DNA of 12,780 nucleotides, from positions 1 to 12,780 of the forward strand of contig JAYRIB010000031.1 of assembly GCA_041907025.1 (NCBI GenBank), given 5' to 3'. Shown here piece after piece: positions 12,686 to 12,780 of this stretch. The position numbers and the translations under genes were made by a program. Under the pieces are notes generated by a model. The model was not told the origin of the DNA, searched no databases, and was given only the letters and a program-made list of their open reading frames with translations. This DNA comes from CAYPSN01 sp041907025. GTDB taxonomy: Bacteria > Patescibacteriota > Saccharimonadia > CAILAD01 > JADZBC01. Within the stretch, counting starts at the first letter, position 1, and every line of letters starts with the position of its first letter.

Positions 12686-12780
12686 ATGCTGCTCGACATC
12701 CACAGCCTGCCCGTCCACCTGACCTGGAACCCCGGCACGGCCGCCGCGACCAGCGTCAGCGCCATCTTCAACGGCCTCGA
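12686..12780 (+). CDS. Unknown GC-rich cassette protein, 5' end only
   Basis: Only the first 31 codons are in the window (start MLLDIHSLPVHLTWNPG), and the frame stays open to the edge. AAGGAG lies 7 bases before the ATG, downstream of a strong promoter and two leader hairpins, so it is very likely a real gene. All 31 complete codons end in G or C, and 43 of the last 60 bases are G/C by hand count, unlike the host-type genes on the left. No family can be assigned from this fragment. It appears to be the second member of a series of independently transcribed small genes. Confidence 0.7.
   Translation, partial: MLLDIHSLPVHLTWNPGTAAATSVSAIFNGL

Overview
The window looks like a chromosomal segment of a Patescibacteria/CPR bacterium, most likely Saccharibacteria (TM7)-like. 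This is inferred from the gene set: a divergent short NrdR, a CTC-type L25 with an acidic tail, a giant DUF2341/fibronectin-type surface protein, small CPR-style membrane proteins, and tRNAs with encoded CCA. It cannot be proved from sequence alone. TGA ends two genes cleanly (8635-8637 and 12462-12464), so the UGA=Gly code of Gracilibacteria/SR1 is not in use.

Positions 1-5221 (minus) carry a 1486-residue membrane-anchored surface protein, followed 52 bases downstream by an ABC-transporter ATPase that runs off the left edge. Positions 5421-5855 (plus) carry a NrdR-type regulator, transcribed divergently. Positions 5857-6345 hold no gene but a dense series of near-perfect hairpins, a candidate large structured RNA that I cannot assign to a family. 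Positions 6399-7490 (minus) form a two-gene operon: a zinc-ribbon protein, then ribosomal protein L25. Positions 7565-10712 (minus) form a tightly packed three-gene envelope-glycan operon: a small membrane protein, a membrane GT2 glycosyltransferase, and a WecA/MraY-type polyprenyl-phosphate sugar-1-phosphate transferase. The start and stop codons overlap or abut.

Positions 10760-11842 hold three tRNA genes, Thr(CGT) and Gly(CCC) on minus and Asp(GTC) on plus, plus a 75-residue unknown gene with its own promoter and terminator. Both tRNA-Gly and tRNA-Asp have an exact copy of their own 3' end (19 and 16 bases) lying 171 and 162 bases further downstream. This is the signature of site-specific integration at tRNA genes. 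The segments between the copies carry no gene and are rich in hairpins.

After the second tRNA-Asp copy (11986-12001) the character of the DNA changes. Two GC-rich small genes follow. Each has its own AT-rich sigma-70-like promoter, a good Shine-Dalgarno and, for the first, a long GC-rich terminator. The same short module, containing GGCCCG and an exact 12-base promoter segment, precedes each gene. The second gene has G or C in the third position of all 31 visible codons. I read this as the start of a horizontally acquired cassette-like island at tRNA-Asp, which continues beyond the right edge. It is the most promising candidate for an undescribed system here.
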